64,000 nt of DNA from Pollenia angustigena (GCA_930367215.1 OV884060.1:213655253-213719252); one strand, 5' to 3'; shown: positions 33,108-44,935, counted from the first letter of the stretch. Program-made: numbers and translations. Notes: generated by a model not told the origin, from the letters alone.

Positions 33108-34300
33108 GTTTCATTTCAATAGGAAAAATTATCGATAAAATAAAAACCATTTCGGCCAAAATGTTTCAGAAATCCGAAAACTTTTAATACATTTTCTAAA
33201 AAGAAATTTAAATTTAGTAATAAATTTTTTAGAAATTCCAAAAAAATTTTTTATAGAAAATTTATTATATATTCGTCCCACTGTAAATACTTAACTACCC
33301 CATACGTTTCTTCTCAGTCAGTTTTATTTACTTGTATTACAACTAACGACATTGATGTTCTTCATAATGTGGACTGTGAATCACAGCGATTTAAAAGAAG
33401 CTGAAAAAACAACAAAATTAAAGCTCAAAAGCCAAATATCAAACGCCAAAGGAAAATTACAAAAAGCAAAAAAAAAGAGATCTATTTATTCTTGTACGAC
33501 ATAATATAGAAAATATATTTTATCTACTACGACTACGAGTGTGTTATGAATGGATGAATGGCTCGTTGTTTGTTTGTTTGGATGGTTGGTTGGCTGGCAC
33601 AAGTAGCAGTCTGCCTGCAGTACAGATGAATGGATGAATGAATGGTTAAATGGATGTATGTAGAGAAGGATGAATGGAATAAAGATGGATATGTGATACC
33701 TAACAGATGCTGTGATGTGTTTATGTTAGAAAAAAAAGCAAATAAATAAAAATCAGCAACAAAAAAAAATTGTTTACGAAATTCTTGCTTTTTATACAAA
33801 ATAATGGCATTTCGACACCAAGCTTTTGCAACACACACACACACATACCTAAATAGTTGAAATACTTCAACATACATATACACTCGTATTCAGAGACTTT
33901 TACAGCCATAAATGACAATCCGTTTATAAGTATGAGAATGTACAACAACATTATTTGAAGATTGGTGAAATGTAATTCACATTTTACAAGTGTATTATTG
34001 CTTGAACTTGTACTTGGGTTTATTTTATTTCCGTTATTGCTGTCGTTACTGGCTGTTATTTTTGGTTTTATTATTTTATAATTGTTTTTATAAAAAGGAG
34101 AAAACAATTCTAAAGTCATACTTAAAAATTAAAAAGCAAAATCATTTTTAACGAATATGTATCAGCAATCACCCCTATTACGTAAGTCGCTGTCGACATT
34201 AAATATAAGTTGTTGTTGACGACTACATAACTACAGCGTTTGTTTGGTATTTTCTACAAATTTTTTTTTTATCGAAAATCTGACAAAAAAAATTATAGTT
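33108..34300. other. Non-coding, microsatellite-bearing stretch
   Basis: Degenerate ATGG/GGTT repeats run at 33540-33690 and an AC run at 33829-33846. Low-complexity frames on the minus strand come from these. Confidence 0.45.
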
Positions 34301-34301
34301 T

Positions 34302-34400
34302 CGCTCTCAAAATGTTGTATGGCAAAACATGTTGCTTCAATCACGTTTGTGCCGCGAAACAGGAATTGAAGAGCGAAACACGAATATTGCTGCCCTAACT
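34302..34400. repeat. Dispersed repeat, partner of 4.35-4.45 kb
   Basis: 'TTTCGCTCTCAAAATGTTGT', 'GGCAAAACATGTTGCTTCAA' and 'CGCGAAACAGGAATTGAAGA' match the earlier copy. It is bordered by inverted GTTTCGCTCT and AGAGCGAAAC. Confidence 0.6.
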
Positions 34401-34455
34401 AAAATTTCTTTAACTTTCCTTTGAATCGTTGCTTTATTTCTTGTCGACTTAAGAC

Positions 34456-34612
34456 AAGTCAAAAATATTTTGTAGTTTTGTTGTTGCTTTCTACAGAAAT
34501 TCATATAAAATTTTTTAATTTCAAACTTTGCATATCTCGTGGTATTAAAAATTTTAAAACGCAATATGAATTTCTGTAGAAAGCACCAAAAAAATTGCAA
34601 AATATTTTTGAC
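34456..34612. repeat. Hairpin, arms about 50 bp
   Basis: 'GTCAAAAATATTTTGTAG' to 'CTTTCTACAGAAATTCATAT' pairs with 'ATATGAATTTCTGTAGAAAG' to 'GCAAAATATTTTTGAC', with a 57-bp loop. Pairing is weaker in the T-rich middle. Confidence 0.65.
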
Positions 34613-35558
34613 TTTAGCGGTATTCAATGTTTGGTGCGTTTTAGGTTGCAACTGTTTGGTAGTGCAATCATTTTAGCATTGACAGTGAACGGTATTTTAA
34701 GCAACTTTGCAATGCTAGATGCAAATTAGATAACAGTTGTTTTACGGAATTATTATTGGTCGTGAAAATTTACAAAAAGGTGTTTGATTATTTTGTTAAA
34801 TTGTTTTAAAATGCCACGAATCAGTGCAAAAGAAAATAGTATCGCAGCATTAGTAGAACTACGCCAATCGTTGGCCTTTTTATAAGATGCCTTAAGTAAT
34901 CGTACCTTTCACCTTATAATATCCCAGGTTGCATCGATACCGCTTTTTTTTAATAAATTTTTTATAAAACATTTGAGCTGTTGGTGTCTAAATAATAATA
35001 ATAAAGAAATTGCTCCAAATAATCCAAAACAGTTTTTATTTCATCTGCCGTCCCCTTTTTGTTGGGTTCTTCTCTTTTTTATTTTTTATTTGGTTTTTCT
35101 ATTAGGAAAATATAAAACACTTTATATTTGTGTTTGAAAATGGATAGATAAATACTAACAAAAGAATAAAGGTAAGATAAATTTATATTCACTATCAATG
35201 AATATAATTTAAATGATAATTACTTTGATAATTAAATAACTTGTTTTTTAAGATTATAACGCAATTGAGGACGATGTTAGTACATAAATTAAATAGCCAA
35301 TTCTTATGTAAGGAAAATTAAATAAATTTGCAAACTTTTTGGCAAAAAATTTCAGATTTATAACGTGAATATTTTATGGCAGCATTTGGTACAATTTTTG
35401 GTCCTTCCACATTCTTCCGCAAATGTGGAAAGAATTTTTTAATGTAACAGAGTTTTGATGTTCACTGGAAAATTTATCTTTGCAAGTTATTCGTTCTTTA
35501 AAGATTATTTAAAAATTAATAATTTAAACTGTTTTGGAATATATTTAATTATAAGAAA
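34613..35558. other. Non-coding stretch
   Basis: A short frame at 34811 (M-P-R-I-S-A-K-E...) of 24 codons ends in a stop and has no recognised family. Otherwise AT-rich with no feature seen. Confidence 0.4.
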
Positions 35559-35574
35559 GTTAAAAAAAAACTTT

Positions 35575-36374
35575 TTAATATTTTTAATTAGGCTTAAGTT
35601 CATGAAATTTAATTTTTATTAAATTATTTTTGTGAAGAAAGGAATTTTACAACATGAAAATTAATTAAAATTGTTATTGATAATCTTTCATTATTGACGT
35701 GGCTCGGGCTCGAACCCTGGCCGGCAGGTTACCATGACATGTTTCGATCGCAACCACTCGATCTCCTCAGATGGATTTGCCGTCTTACACTCGCAGCCAT
35801 CGACGACTGCTGACGTCACTAGTCAAACATCAATCCTTAAACCAAATTGTATTTTAACATTTGGTAGATCGAAATTTGCTTTCCTGAATGATTATCCACT
35901 TTTAATTGATTTTACATGTTTTTTCCTTTACTTCTGTTTTTTCGTACTTTCGTCAAGAATTTTTCTTGAAGTCCAAGTACATTTTTTGTTTTTTCACTTT
36001 GTCTTTCTCTTTTCTGTTGACCTTTTTCAGCACAACTTGAAGGACAAATGTACACATAGAGCTCGTGCCTTAGCTTTAACAATAATTAGTGTTGTGGTTA
36101 TTTTGTTGAACTATTTATGGTTTTTTTTCCGAGTGGTTGCGATCGAAACATGTCATGGTAACCTGCCGGCCAGGGTTCGAGCCCGAGCCACGTCAATAAT
36201 GAAAGATTATCAATAACAATTTTAATTAATTTTCATGTTGTAAAATTCCTTTCTTCACAAAAATAATTTAATAAAAATTAAATTTCATGAACTTAAGCCT
36301 AATTAAAAATATTAAAAATTTGGATTAAAAAAAACCATAAATAGTTCAACAAAATAACCACAACACTAATTATT
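35575..36374. mobile_element. Solo copy of the tRNA-like foldback element with 16-bp duplication
   Basis: One unit plus an inverted arm: the left arm 35575-35765 and the right arm 36129-36320 are complements, with a loop of about 360 bp that includes the 'CGTACTTTCGTCAAGAATTT' region. The sequence gttaaaaaaaaacttt is repeated exactly at 35559-35574 and 36375-36390. The right arm carries, on the plus strand, 'GAGTGGTTGCGATCGA' (36131) and 'GGTTCGAGCCC' (36174), spaced like tRNA A and B boxes. The 160-codon frame at 35734-36216 crosses the loop and is not a gene. Confidence 0.85.
36131..36190 (+). promoter_or_regulatory. tRNA-like internal polymerase III promoter (A and B boxes)
   Basis: The A-box-like GAGTGGTTGCGATCG resembles the D-arm region of Ser/Leu tRNAs (CGAGTGGTT). 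The B-box-like GGTTCGAGCCC matches the T-arm consensus GGTTCRANNCC. Spacing is about 40 bp. The diverged relative at 48057-48073 (CTGGG-TTCAATT-CCCAG) forms a perfect 5-bp T stem with a 7-nt loop, supporting a real tRNA ancestry. Whether it is transcribed is unknown. Confidence 0.55.
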
Positions 36375-36539
36375 GTTAAAAAAAAACTTTATATTTAACT
36401 ACAATTTCTTTGTAAAACGTTTATTTTGATTGATTCTTTTGAAATTTCATAAGTTATAAACATTAGATAATTCTGAATTGTTCTTATTTGTAAGTAAGAA
36501 TAGGTTTTATTGTATTTAAAATAGGTATTTTTTTATATT

Positions 36540-36612
36540 AAAGTGCCGATAATGCCGAATTTTTTTTTTAAATATGCCGATTTTGTATCAAAATTATCTG
36601 GCACCCCTGACT
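36540..36612. repeat. Right terminus of a hAT-like element
   Basis: 'CAAAATTATCTGGCACCCCT' plus G is the complement of a CAGGGGTGCC hAT end, preceded by repeated 'GCCGAT' words. No matching left end was found. Confidence 0.45.
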
Positions 36613-36926
36613 GGAACGTCTATACTTCTTAGCATATGAAACAATTTATTCATAGCATTATTGCTTCTGGAATGTTTAATGGACCAACTACTTAGCTTAC
36701 CTCTAATGGGCTCAAACTCTTCCAAAGGTTCTTCTAACTCTCCATCGAATTCATCAGAATCACTCAAAAATAATAAATTATTATGAAATTGATCTTGCTG
36801 TAAAGTCGAACAAACATTATCTTGATATACGCCACTTACTACCCTTGAGTTAAATATTTCTTCGTTTCCCGTAAAAATTCGTCCATAAATTTTGAAGCTT
36901 GCCTTTTGCTTAGTTCCCTCCTAATA
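36600..36926 (-). pseudogene. Transposon-type ORF fragment of unrecognised family
   Basis: About 105 codons stay open on the minus strand without an early ATG: 'YGRIFTGNEEIFNSRVVSGV', then an acidic stretch ('SDSDEFDGELEEPLEEFEPI'), then 'LSSWSIKHSRSNNAMNKLFH' and MLRSIDVP. The last part, L-x-x-W-(A/S)-I-x(n)-A-x-x-x-L-(L/F)-x-x-(L/M)-(L/R), is like an N-terminal module frequent in uncharacterised insect transposon proteins. The frame ends where the hAT terminus at 36612 begins, as if cut by that insertion. I cannot name a function. Confidence 0.4.
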
Positions 36927-37175
36927 ACTTAAAATTCATATTCGTGGAGATTATGCTTTTTTATATTTTAATATTTTATATATATTTAAAAAATTAATTA
37001 AATTTTTAAATAATTAAAGTTTTTCTGTCTCAAAACTATAAAAAGAAAGAAAATAAAAAAATTACTTTGATTATTTTCTTCTGGGTGACAATTTGGGGAT
37101 ATTGCTAAACTATTGCCTTAGGGGATATCTCCTATTTGTTTGCAGGGATAATATTAAGTATCAGGCGTGGATTCG

Positions 37176-37195
37176 GTGGGCGGGGGGTGGGGGGG
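37176..37195. repeat. G-run
   Basis: 'GGGCGGGGGGTGGGGGGGAA' is an isolated G-rich tract in otherwise AT-rich DNA. It could form a G-quadruplex. Confidence 0.5.
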
Positions 37196-37311
37196 AAATA
37201 AGGAAATTTCCTCCCCGTAAATTATAAAAATATGTTTTGTTAATTTCGATAATACAAGAATTCCCAATAATAATATTTTTTTATGTCAAAGCCATTTGCA
37301 AACAATTATGC

Positions 37312-37503
37312 AGGGTTGTTCTGGTAATCGAAAACGCAAAAAATTTTGAAATTTTTTTTAATACACTTTTAATGTAATTTTTATAATTTTTGCTATAAAA
37401 TTCTCTTTAAAAGAGAAATATTTGTCATAAAATTCTTTTACAACTGAACTCTTATTAAAAACAACGCAAAACGCATGTCGTTTTTGATTTCCATAACACC
37501 CCT
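37312..37503. mobile_element. hAT-type MITE, copy 2
   Basis: It starts 'CAGGGTTGTTCTGGTAATCG' and ends 'TTTGATTTCCATAACACCCC' plus TG. The interior matches copy 1 (26400-26612) in order. The flanks show no clear 8-bp duplication. Confidence 0.65.
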
Positions 37504-38400
37504 GATAGCATCTTCTAATAGTGTGATGGCTTATGTATCACCTACTATACGAGTAAAACTGAAGTTTCTGAACACACATGTTAATTGACAAGAATTTCAT
37601 ACAAGTTAAGAAAATCTTAATCAAGTTTATATTATTTTTTTTTTGGGTTTTGGATTTATCCCATTAATTTTTGAATATGAATTATTGTCAATATGCTGCT
37701 GTATTATTAAAACAAGAAGTATAAAGTAAAAACTCTTTATTAACTATAGTAGTATGTCTTTCCTAAATGACTTCATATAAGAGGATAATGTCTTTGTATC
37801 ATGTTTATATTATTTAGTTTATATTCAGTTTCTTTTTAAATAATGATGGGTTTTCTGCTACTGCTGTTTTTTTGTGTTTTCTTTAATGCTGCTGCTGCTG
37901 TTGCTTCAAAAAGTGATTATGATCCTTTCAAGTTTCATATGACAATTATATATAAAATACATTCTAATGTTATAACAGGCTGTTTTATGTTTTTTTTCAA
38001 TTCTACTGGGATTCTCCATATTTTCAAGTTTTCCTCTTTTTAGTACGACAACGACGAGAGTGTGTTTGTTATTCTTTCTGTATAATGTGAGAAAAGAGAT
38101 AGATACAGATACACAATCGTCAGGCTACATTTTTTTTAACATGAAAGTTCATGTTTATTATTACTAAATGAAATTTTATATTCTAAGAATGGTCTTTTTT
38201 TTAATTCAAAATTAGATTTGTGGGTTACGAAGTTAAAAATAAATGGATTTATTTTTGAATTTCTTGTAATTAAGTTACATAAAACATTTTTAATTAGATT
38301 TAAAACTCCTTAAATAGATGTCATTGATTGATAACAAATTAATGACAACCAGCCAATAAACACGTTCAAAATAATTATAATCTAAAGCGTTGGCAATTAA
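37504..38400. other. Non-coding stretch
   Basis: A GCT run at 37888-37900 and T-rich sequence. The short frame at 37843-38043 is low complexity. Confidence 0.4.
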
Positions 38401-38463
38401 GAAGCCATAAATGATGCTTCAAGGAAAATAATAGATTTTCTTTGAAGCATTATTTATGGCTTC
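38401..38463. ncRNA. Pre-miRNA-sized hairpin, 29-bp arms and 5-nt loop
   Basis: The left arm 'GAAGCCATAAATGATGCTTC'+AAGGAAAAT pairs with 'ATTTTCTTTGAAGCATTATT'+TATGGCTTC at 27 of 29 positions, the two differences being G-U-compatible in one strand. Length and near-perfect pairing resemble a small hairpin RNA. It may equally be a miniature foldback remnant. I do not recognise it as a known miRNA. Confidence 0.4.
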
Positions 38464-40000
38464 AAAACTAATAAAAATAATAGAAATATCATGTAAATCT
38501 TCAAACAACAAAAGTTATTTAAATGAAAGAAAAAAAAAAAAAAGAAAAACTCAACGAATAATTTATACCGAATATAAAAACTATTTTATTTTTAAATGAA
38601 AACAAAAATAAGCAAGTAAATATAAGCAGTGCTAGTGACATACCACTTCCTAGTAAGCAGTGAAGTCATGACACACATACCACTACATGCAATACACCCA
38701 TGACTTAACTGTATCTCATATGCCGCCTAAATAAGACCAGTCTTTAATGTGATACAACAAAAAAAAAAAAAAAACATTTCTGCTTACGCAACTGCATCTC
38801 CAATAAAGCAACTAAAATTGCCTGAGAAAATAGCAAAAAAAAAAAACAAGTGGATTGTTTGTTCAAAAAAGGAGCAAAAGGAATAAAAAAAACAACCATA
38901 AAGTTTGATGGAAAAAATAGAAACAAAAAATGTCTAAAGAATTCTTGATGCTCTTGAGCAGTATAAGTTGAATCATTCAAGTTGAACAACTATCAACAAA
39001 CTACACTACTTCAGAGCAAATAATTTTTTGTATAAAAGTACAAGAGTCAAGAAGTATGTGAGTCTTAAAAACAGTTTGTGACAAAAGTTTTCAAACAACA
39101 AACTCAAAAATAATTTTTCAACAATTAGAGACGACTTACATAAAATCGAAATACATATCATGGATTTGTAGCCAATTTTGGATTATTAATTTTAAAAATT
39201 AATTTCGAAATGGAAGTAGTTACGATTCCAGAATTTGTTCTTTTCTAATTCGACAGACCGATTCTGATTTTATTTTGCAGGAAATAAGAAATTTAATAAA
39301 AACTTAATGCAAAAGAACGTGTAAAATTTATTCCATTATGCTGCTAAAGCTCTTATGACACTACATTTTTAATGCATTGTTCAAGTTTTGGCGAACAGTG
39401 CAAATATAAAGTAATAGAAAAATTTACCAAGTGCGAAGCTTTCAGCTGTATAAGGATAAATGGCAAGCTGTCAAACATTTTACTAAAGTTATCGATAAAA
39501 AATGAAGTTATGTCAAAAAAAAAAAGAATGTAAAATTGTTTAACTTAAAATTGACATTTCAAGCTTGAAATAAGAAAAAGTGTTGCTGAATCAGCGGTTT
39601 ATAGGCAAATTCAGCGTTTTACCGCTTTTTGTTTTTAAGTTTCTCATAAACAAAAAGTTGGCAACATTTAATAAAATTAACAGAACAGGGATGGCTAAGC
39701 TGTTTCAATTGTACTTTTTTGTTGATACTTTTTAAACTAAGATTTATAATACCTTTTTGTGGTGTTTTTTTAGAACATAAATAAAATTTTTTTCAACTTA
39801 AAAAATCTTTTAGTACAATAAGGTACAATTTTTAAAGGCTGTTGGTAAAATTTTAAAAATGCTCAACGCCATTCTTGAAACAAAACCATAACAAGAGAAA
39901 AAAACCAAAAAAACATTGTTTACATTTTTTATAGTTTGCTCTTTCTAGCATTTACTGTTTCTTTCTATCAGTTCTGTATCAATTAATGAATAAAAAATGT
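38464..40000. other. Non-coding stretch
   Basis: AT-rich. The A-runs at 38531-38545 and 38759-38775 are notable. No exon or TE protein seen. Confidence 0.4.
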
Positions 40001-40104
40001 AGTGTCTTAAGGGCTTATGCAGCAGAGTTATTCAATTGACCAGGAATAACGGTAACCCTAATTAGCGCAGTGCCTGCCTGATTGCCTCTATATTCAGGGG
40101 GATC

Positions 40105-40336
40105 CTAATTCTGGCAGTCGTGATCGAGTACTTTCTCGATTCGAAAGCAATTTTATTTCTAATTATTTCAGTCGATACTGAACGATTCGAAATTATTTTT
40201 TCAGTATTCTGCAACTCAAATCAAAGCTTTACAGCACTGAAAAAAAAATTCCGACTCGTTCAGTGTTGACTGATTTTAGATAATAAATTGATTTCGAATC
40301 GAGAAAGTACTCGATAACGACTGCCAGAATTAGGTC
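40105..40336. mobile_element. Foldback MITE inserted in the LINE
   Basis: The arms of about 50 bp are 'CCTAATTCTGGCAGTCGTGA' with TCGAGTACTTTCTCGATTCG, and its complement 'CGAATCGAGAAAGTACTCGA' with TAACGACTGCCAGAATTAGG. LINE coding similarity resumes on both sides. No clear target duplication. Confidence 0.75.
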
Positions 40337-40599
40337 CCAGGTTGTTAAAGGCATCCTCAATATTCAGGAATGCCGCAAAGATTTATTGCTCGTATATCAA
40401 ACTCCGCTCTATGTATCTCACCAAGCCATTAATTGGATTTACCCTTAAGAAAAGCATGTTGAGCGCCGCTGATGATATTGTCGTCAATCGTTACCTTTAG
40501 ATTTAGATCAACCAGTCTTTCTAATTTCTTTAAACTGAAAGACGATTGGCCTTGGTATGAAATCCCTCCTGGCCTCCCTCCACCCTCAAGAAATTTATC

Positions 40600-40997
40600 C
40601 GTTTAGCAAACAGTTCGACCAGCAACAGAAAATATGATCCCAGGATATTCAGTAACATGGGCGAAAAGATACGGAAATGTTTTATTCGATTTTCTTTTAA
40701 GTAAAATATATCTGAATGTTCCTCAACGCACTTTACGATTCATTAACCCACTATATGTGAAAACTTTTCTAAAAAATGAAGAGAAGGCAAATACGTTTAG
40801 GAAATTATGTTGTTGTCTTAATGAAATGTTAAACTTTATAGATTTTTCTTTAAACATTGATGTTATTCAATGCTATATTATTTTAAGTTTTAACATGTAA
40901 CTGCATTTATATTATGAAAAATTGTTACATTAAATATTTAGTCTGTAATGAGGATTGTAATCATAGACTTAGTTAAATAAATAAATAAATAAATACC
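40600..40997 (+). pseudogene. 5'-truncated LINE tail with (AAAT)n end
   Basis: A frame at 40634-40900 contains 'NVPQRTLRFINPLYVKTF' followed by 'FIDFSLNIDVIQ'. It resembles the P-Q-R-T-x-R-F-x-N-x-x-x-V-x-x-F end of some fly LINE polymerases. A short 3' untranslated region and the tail aaataaataaataaataaat (40978-40997) follow. 5' truncation plus a simple-repeat tail is standard for a LINE copy. It lies in the opposite orientation inside the older LINE. Confidence 0.5.
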
Positions 40998-41906
40998 ATC
41001 CAGTCCCGCTGATTTGTATAACTCAAAAGAATTAACCACCTATGTTACCTTATAAGGAGCGCTCAAGTCCTCTACTACTTCCCTTACCTCCACTACTTAG
41101 CTCGATCCAGTGAAGAGGCTACTGCTCTCCATCTTTCCCCCCGCCCCAAGGTTTATACATCACGGAAAGTGAGTCTCCATTAGTCAACAAAAAGATTCTG
41201 TGCTCGATTCTATCCACGCGTCATCGGGTCTCTGAATATTACTAAAAAAAAAAATTTACGCCTTCAACTTCCTTGCCCACCACTTTAACTGTAGACGTTT
41301 GCCAGGAAAGTTTACTGAACAATATCGCTCAAATCTACTAGTTATTACGTAAAGGTGCATACAAGTTCGTCTCCACCAGTTGGAGTTAACTGTCAATCAT
41401 ATGCAACCCTCAGATTACTACTCACTTATCGCATACAAAAATCAAAATTCATCCTTTGTGGATTCCTATTTGCACACATTTTCCATCATTCAAAGATCAC
41501 ACTATAAGGCAGATAGATGACTTAGCGTAGAGAAGGAAAATCCCACAGCCACCCTCCAATCATTAGCTTAGTCTCTACAGCTCGTGAAAGTAATATCTAT
41601 TGCTGCACTCCTATCCCTTGTTCTTAACGTGGGCATATTTCCTCTATTATAGTAAAGAAGATTGTTAGCAATAATAAAATCAAATAATGACTTACCTTTT
41701 TTTTGTTAATATTGGCACTCCCAAATTGGGTATGATGTGCCTTGGCGTCACATCCTAGTATCAGCCTAAAGGCTCTTCTACTCGAGTACTTCACCAATTC
41801 ACTCATTTCTCATATGGCATCTATACCGATGCTTATGCCAGGACCCCTTTGTCCCTAGCCGCTCCTGTCACGACCGTGTGGTCGCCATTGCTAAAAGAAT
41901 GATAAA

Positions 41907-42314
41907 TCATAAATGTAAGCTCCTTTTGTACCAGTATACAAGTTCGTACCTTCTCATCTGTGTGGGCTTCAACAAATATTGCACTGTGACTGTCTTCAGT
42001 CCTGCTTCCAAAACTGACGGTCTTGATACCTCTTTTCCAGTTAGCCCCCTAAGCGCTACTTTGCCTGGCCTTTCTCTCACACTGAAGATTTTGTCCAGTA
42101 GTTTGTTCTCTAGCACCTGTAATTGCTCGACACTGATTTTCTGCAAAGGATCCATACGATCGATGAAAGATGTATAAATACCATCCTTATTCGACGACGG
42201 CTTCAGTTTATTTGCAGTGGAAAATTGGTCCCCTCTGTAGCTAATTATCTTAATGACCTCCTTGCGGGGACGTTTAGAAGAACCGGCCGCAGACAGATTA
42301 GCCCTCTTAGCCAT
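41907..42314 (-). pseudogene. LINE ORF1 fragment (R1/LOA-like)
   Basis: An open 135-codon frame. The N-terminal basic stretch 'MAKRANLSAAGSSKRPRKE' and the later 'FIDRMDPLQKISVEQLQVLE' with NKLLDKIF resemble the I-D-R-(S/M)-D-P...I-S...Q-W...V-E-x-K-L-L-x-A-L block of ORF1 proteins from R1/LOA/I-group elements. The C-terminal zinc knuckles are not visible. It belongs with 42649-42966 to one decayed element. Confidence 0.55.
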
Positions 42315-42648
42315 CGGGAGCTTCTGATTACCACCAGAGCTCGCTCTCTATACACCCGCTTTATTGGGGTCCTTAACAGAGGTACCCTGGTGGCCACAAG
42401 ATTTTCTTGCGGATGTAGACCGTTTTGCCCCGATTTCTTTAATGATCACTTTTTGGAATCCACTGTGGGTATTTAATCACCAGATCCCTTTATTGCGACC
42501 TTACGATCACCATTAAGAGTGCCGTGTGGTAAACTCTTACCCTCCTTCCGGATGCTGATAGTTTTCCTATCAAGAGCCCTACCGGGTGCTTTGCCAAGCC
42601 ACCGCCTGCTTTCTTGTTTGGGAATCCAATAGCTAAGACTGCTGAGGA

Positions 42649-42966
42649 TTATTTGTCCTTACTGACAATTGTTGATTCTAAAAAGTCTTTGCCATGTATC
42701 CCGAGGGCTAGGGAAACACTAGGATGGCACCGATAGGATCGTGATTCGCTTAAATCTAGCTTCTGTAGCAGATGCCTATCCCAACCATAGTTCACCGGAA
42801 AGTTTTTATTGGCTATCTTTTTCAGAAAGGCTAACGAGCTAATCACCCCGCCCTCGGCTTTTTGGTTCTTCGTTCGGCTTTCGGATATGATATGTTCTAT
42901 CGCTTCCTGCCGAACCATTGGTTTTGAATTCGTTCCGTTTTTCGTCCCACGAGTACGCACATTCAA
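42649..42966 (-). pseudogene. LINE ORF1 N-terminal fragment (probable)
   Basis: A 105-codon open frame upstream, in the same orientation as the other ORF1 piece. It has a basic, Lys/Arg-rich composition and no recognised domain. Its position and the absence of an intervening different element suggest it is the 5' part of the same LINE. Confidence 0.35.
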
Positions 42967-43075
42967 AATGGACCATCTCGAACAGTGGCAACTTGCGTGG
43001 ACTAGGCTGAAATAACAACTAAGCCATCGACGCCAGAGGGGAGCTGTTCGCGACCAGTTTTATTTGCCACTAACT

Positions 43076-44935
43076 TACCATTCAGGTCCTAGGTATTGTT
43101 ACCAACCACCTTGACCTTAAAAGTTTGGGAATTGGTCCTTGATTGGGGGTAGAATCATAGGTATTGTGTATAGGATGGGATTGATAGTCCTTGTGGTTGT
43201 GTTGTCCTTTGAGTTCATGACTGCAAACTTGCTACCGATTAGACTTGTCGTAAGACTGGTTGTTTTTTTTTTTTTTTTTGGATAAAAATATTAGTATCCA
43301 AAGATTTTCATTCCTTTCTCTATTGTATTATTATCAAAACCGATTTTTGTGTTGGTCGTCTCTTTTTCTGGAACCCACTGTTAAAGAATTTGTATGCAAT
43401 TTCTTATATAATTCTTTGAAATTAATTTATATAAATTTTCTGATTTTTTCTTTTAGAATCTTTGGAATATTCCAACTGTTGATCACTTATTTGGATGATT
43501 ATAAAAAATAATATTTTAACTATGGAAAAAGGTTAGAAAGTTTTATTTTATACACTTTTAGTGTAGTTTTATTTTTTGCATCGACTGTTTGTGCATGAAA
43601 TTTGTGATGTTTGTTGTTGGTGATACTTATGCAACCAAAATGCTTAAAGCTAAAGTATTACCACACATTTAAGTGGCTTGTATACTTCATCATTGTCTTC
43701 TATTTTCCTTTTTTCTTTTTTGCTTTAGCATCATTTGCTGTTGCTTTCGTTCATTTACAAAAAAAAAAAAAAAAATTGAAAGTAAGAAAATGTATGTGGA
43801 TGCGTGTTTTAGTTGCAACAAGTAGCAGGAAGGAATCTTAAAAAAATAAAAAGCCAAAGAGGAATCGATTACATTTTCTATATGTTTTTTTTTTGCTTAA
43901 TTTTTTGCTTTTTTAAAATGCTGTAAGAATCTGTGAGATAGAATGAAAAGTAAAACACTTGTAATAAAAATCACTGAAGAGATGAAACTTTTAACTGACT
44001 GACATACAAATAAATGCTCTTGAAATAACGAGGAGAAACTAGTGATTTTTTTTTTTATGTATCCCGACAGTTCTTTTAACAGTTACTAGTTACTAAGCCA
44101 ACTACAAGTAGCCACTTGTATCTATTTTTCGAAGCTATTTTTTCGATTTTATCTAGTATTCAATATTTTCGAATAGGAAAAAAATATATTCTAATTTTCT
44201 TAACTCGGTTACGATTCTAGCTCTTAGTGGTCAAGTAGCAAGATTGCAAATTTAGCTTTTCCTGGTTAGGCTTCAGAACCTAAGGCACTTTAACCGTTAT
44301 TCTAGTACATACAAATATAAATATGTATTTATATACTCTGGTGTCTATGTGTTTATGTAAAATTCCAATACTCCTGTTGAATTAAATATCAACTTTTAAT
44401 GTTGCACTTCTTCTTTGTGGAAACCATTTTGCCATTTCTTTTTATGCTTGTGTGTCTGTGTGTGTTGTAAAGGAAATATTATAGAAAGTAGGAAAATAGT
44501 CATTTTATAGGTGTGACATGTTTATTATTAGAAGAAGAAAAAAAAACATTCAAGTGATATTTATTAAAAATTTATTAAGTCTTTTTTCTTTTCATTTAGG
44601 TGTTGAAAACAATAAAAATTGCATTTTAAATACTCGTACGTAGTTGAAATTTTGTTGCAATAACTGCTACTCTCAGTCAGCTTAAAGTTGAATGGCTTTA
44701 TAGAAATACAAGTGATCCAGGACTTAAAGCCTTTTTTCGTTTGAAGAACAATAATTTGAATTACAGGGAGCTTAGAATTTTCTTATGTTTTAAAATTTTT
44801 AAGGCAAACTCGTTTGTATTTGTAATCACGTCCTTTTCTCGATTGGAGCATTGTTTAAAGAATTCGCTTATAAGACTTCTTTGTTGTGCTAAATTCCTAA
44901 TTTGGGTTCTTAATAAATACACTGAAATAAGCTAA
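43076..44935. other. Non-coding stretch
   Basis: T-run at 43263-43280 and A-run at 43760-43776. 44,880-44,935 is the upstream part of the hammerhead-bearing repeat. No gene recognised. Confidence 0.45.

Larger units (their letters stand above)
40060..43075 (-). pseudogene. Decayed LINE (ORF1 to RT), minus strand, invaded
   Basis: Reading down from about 43,000, ORF1 pieces come first (42649-42966 and 41907-42314). Next, near 41,030, is a 'VNSFELYKSAGLDG' tract, like the P-x-K-S-x-G-x-D-G motif before the polymerase fingers. Near 40,500 is 'QLKKLERLVDLNLKVTIDDN', then 'ISGAQHAFLKGKSN', then a degenerate form of the palm (L-N-I-E-D-A-F-N-N, family F-x-D-I-E-x-A-F-D-N) near 40,345. Stops and shifts are abundant. 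Two later insertions split it: the MITE at 40105-40336 and a LINE tail at about 40600-40997. Confidence 0.7.

Noticed and set aside
35734..36216. 160-codon open frame
   Set aside because: It runs across the loop and both arms of the foldback element, has no domain, and is closed in the sister units at 1.8-4.0 kb by small changes.
42123..42476. Plus-strand 117-codon frame overlapping the LINE ORF1 remnant
   Set aside because: It is antisense to the recognisable ORF1 block and has no motif.
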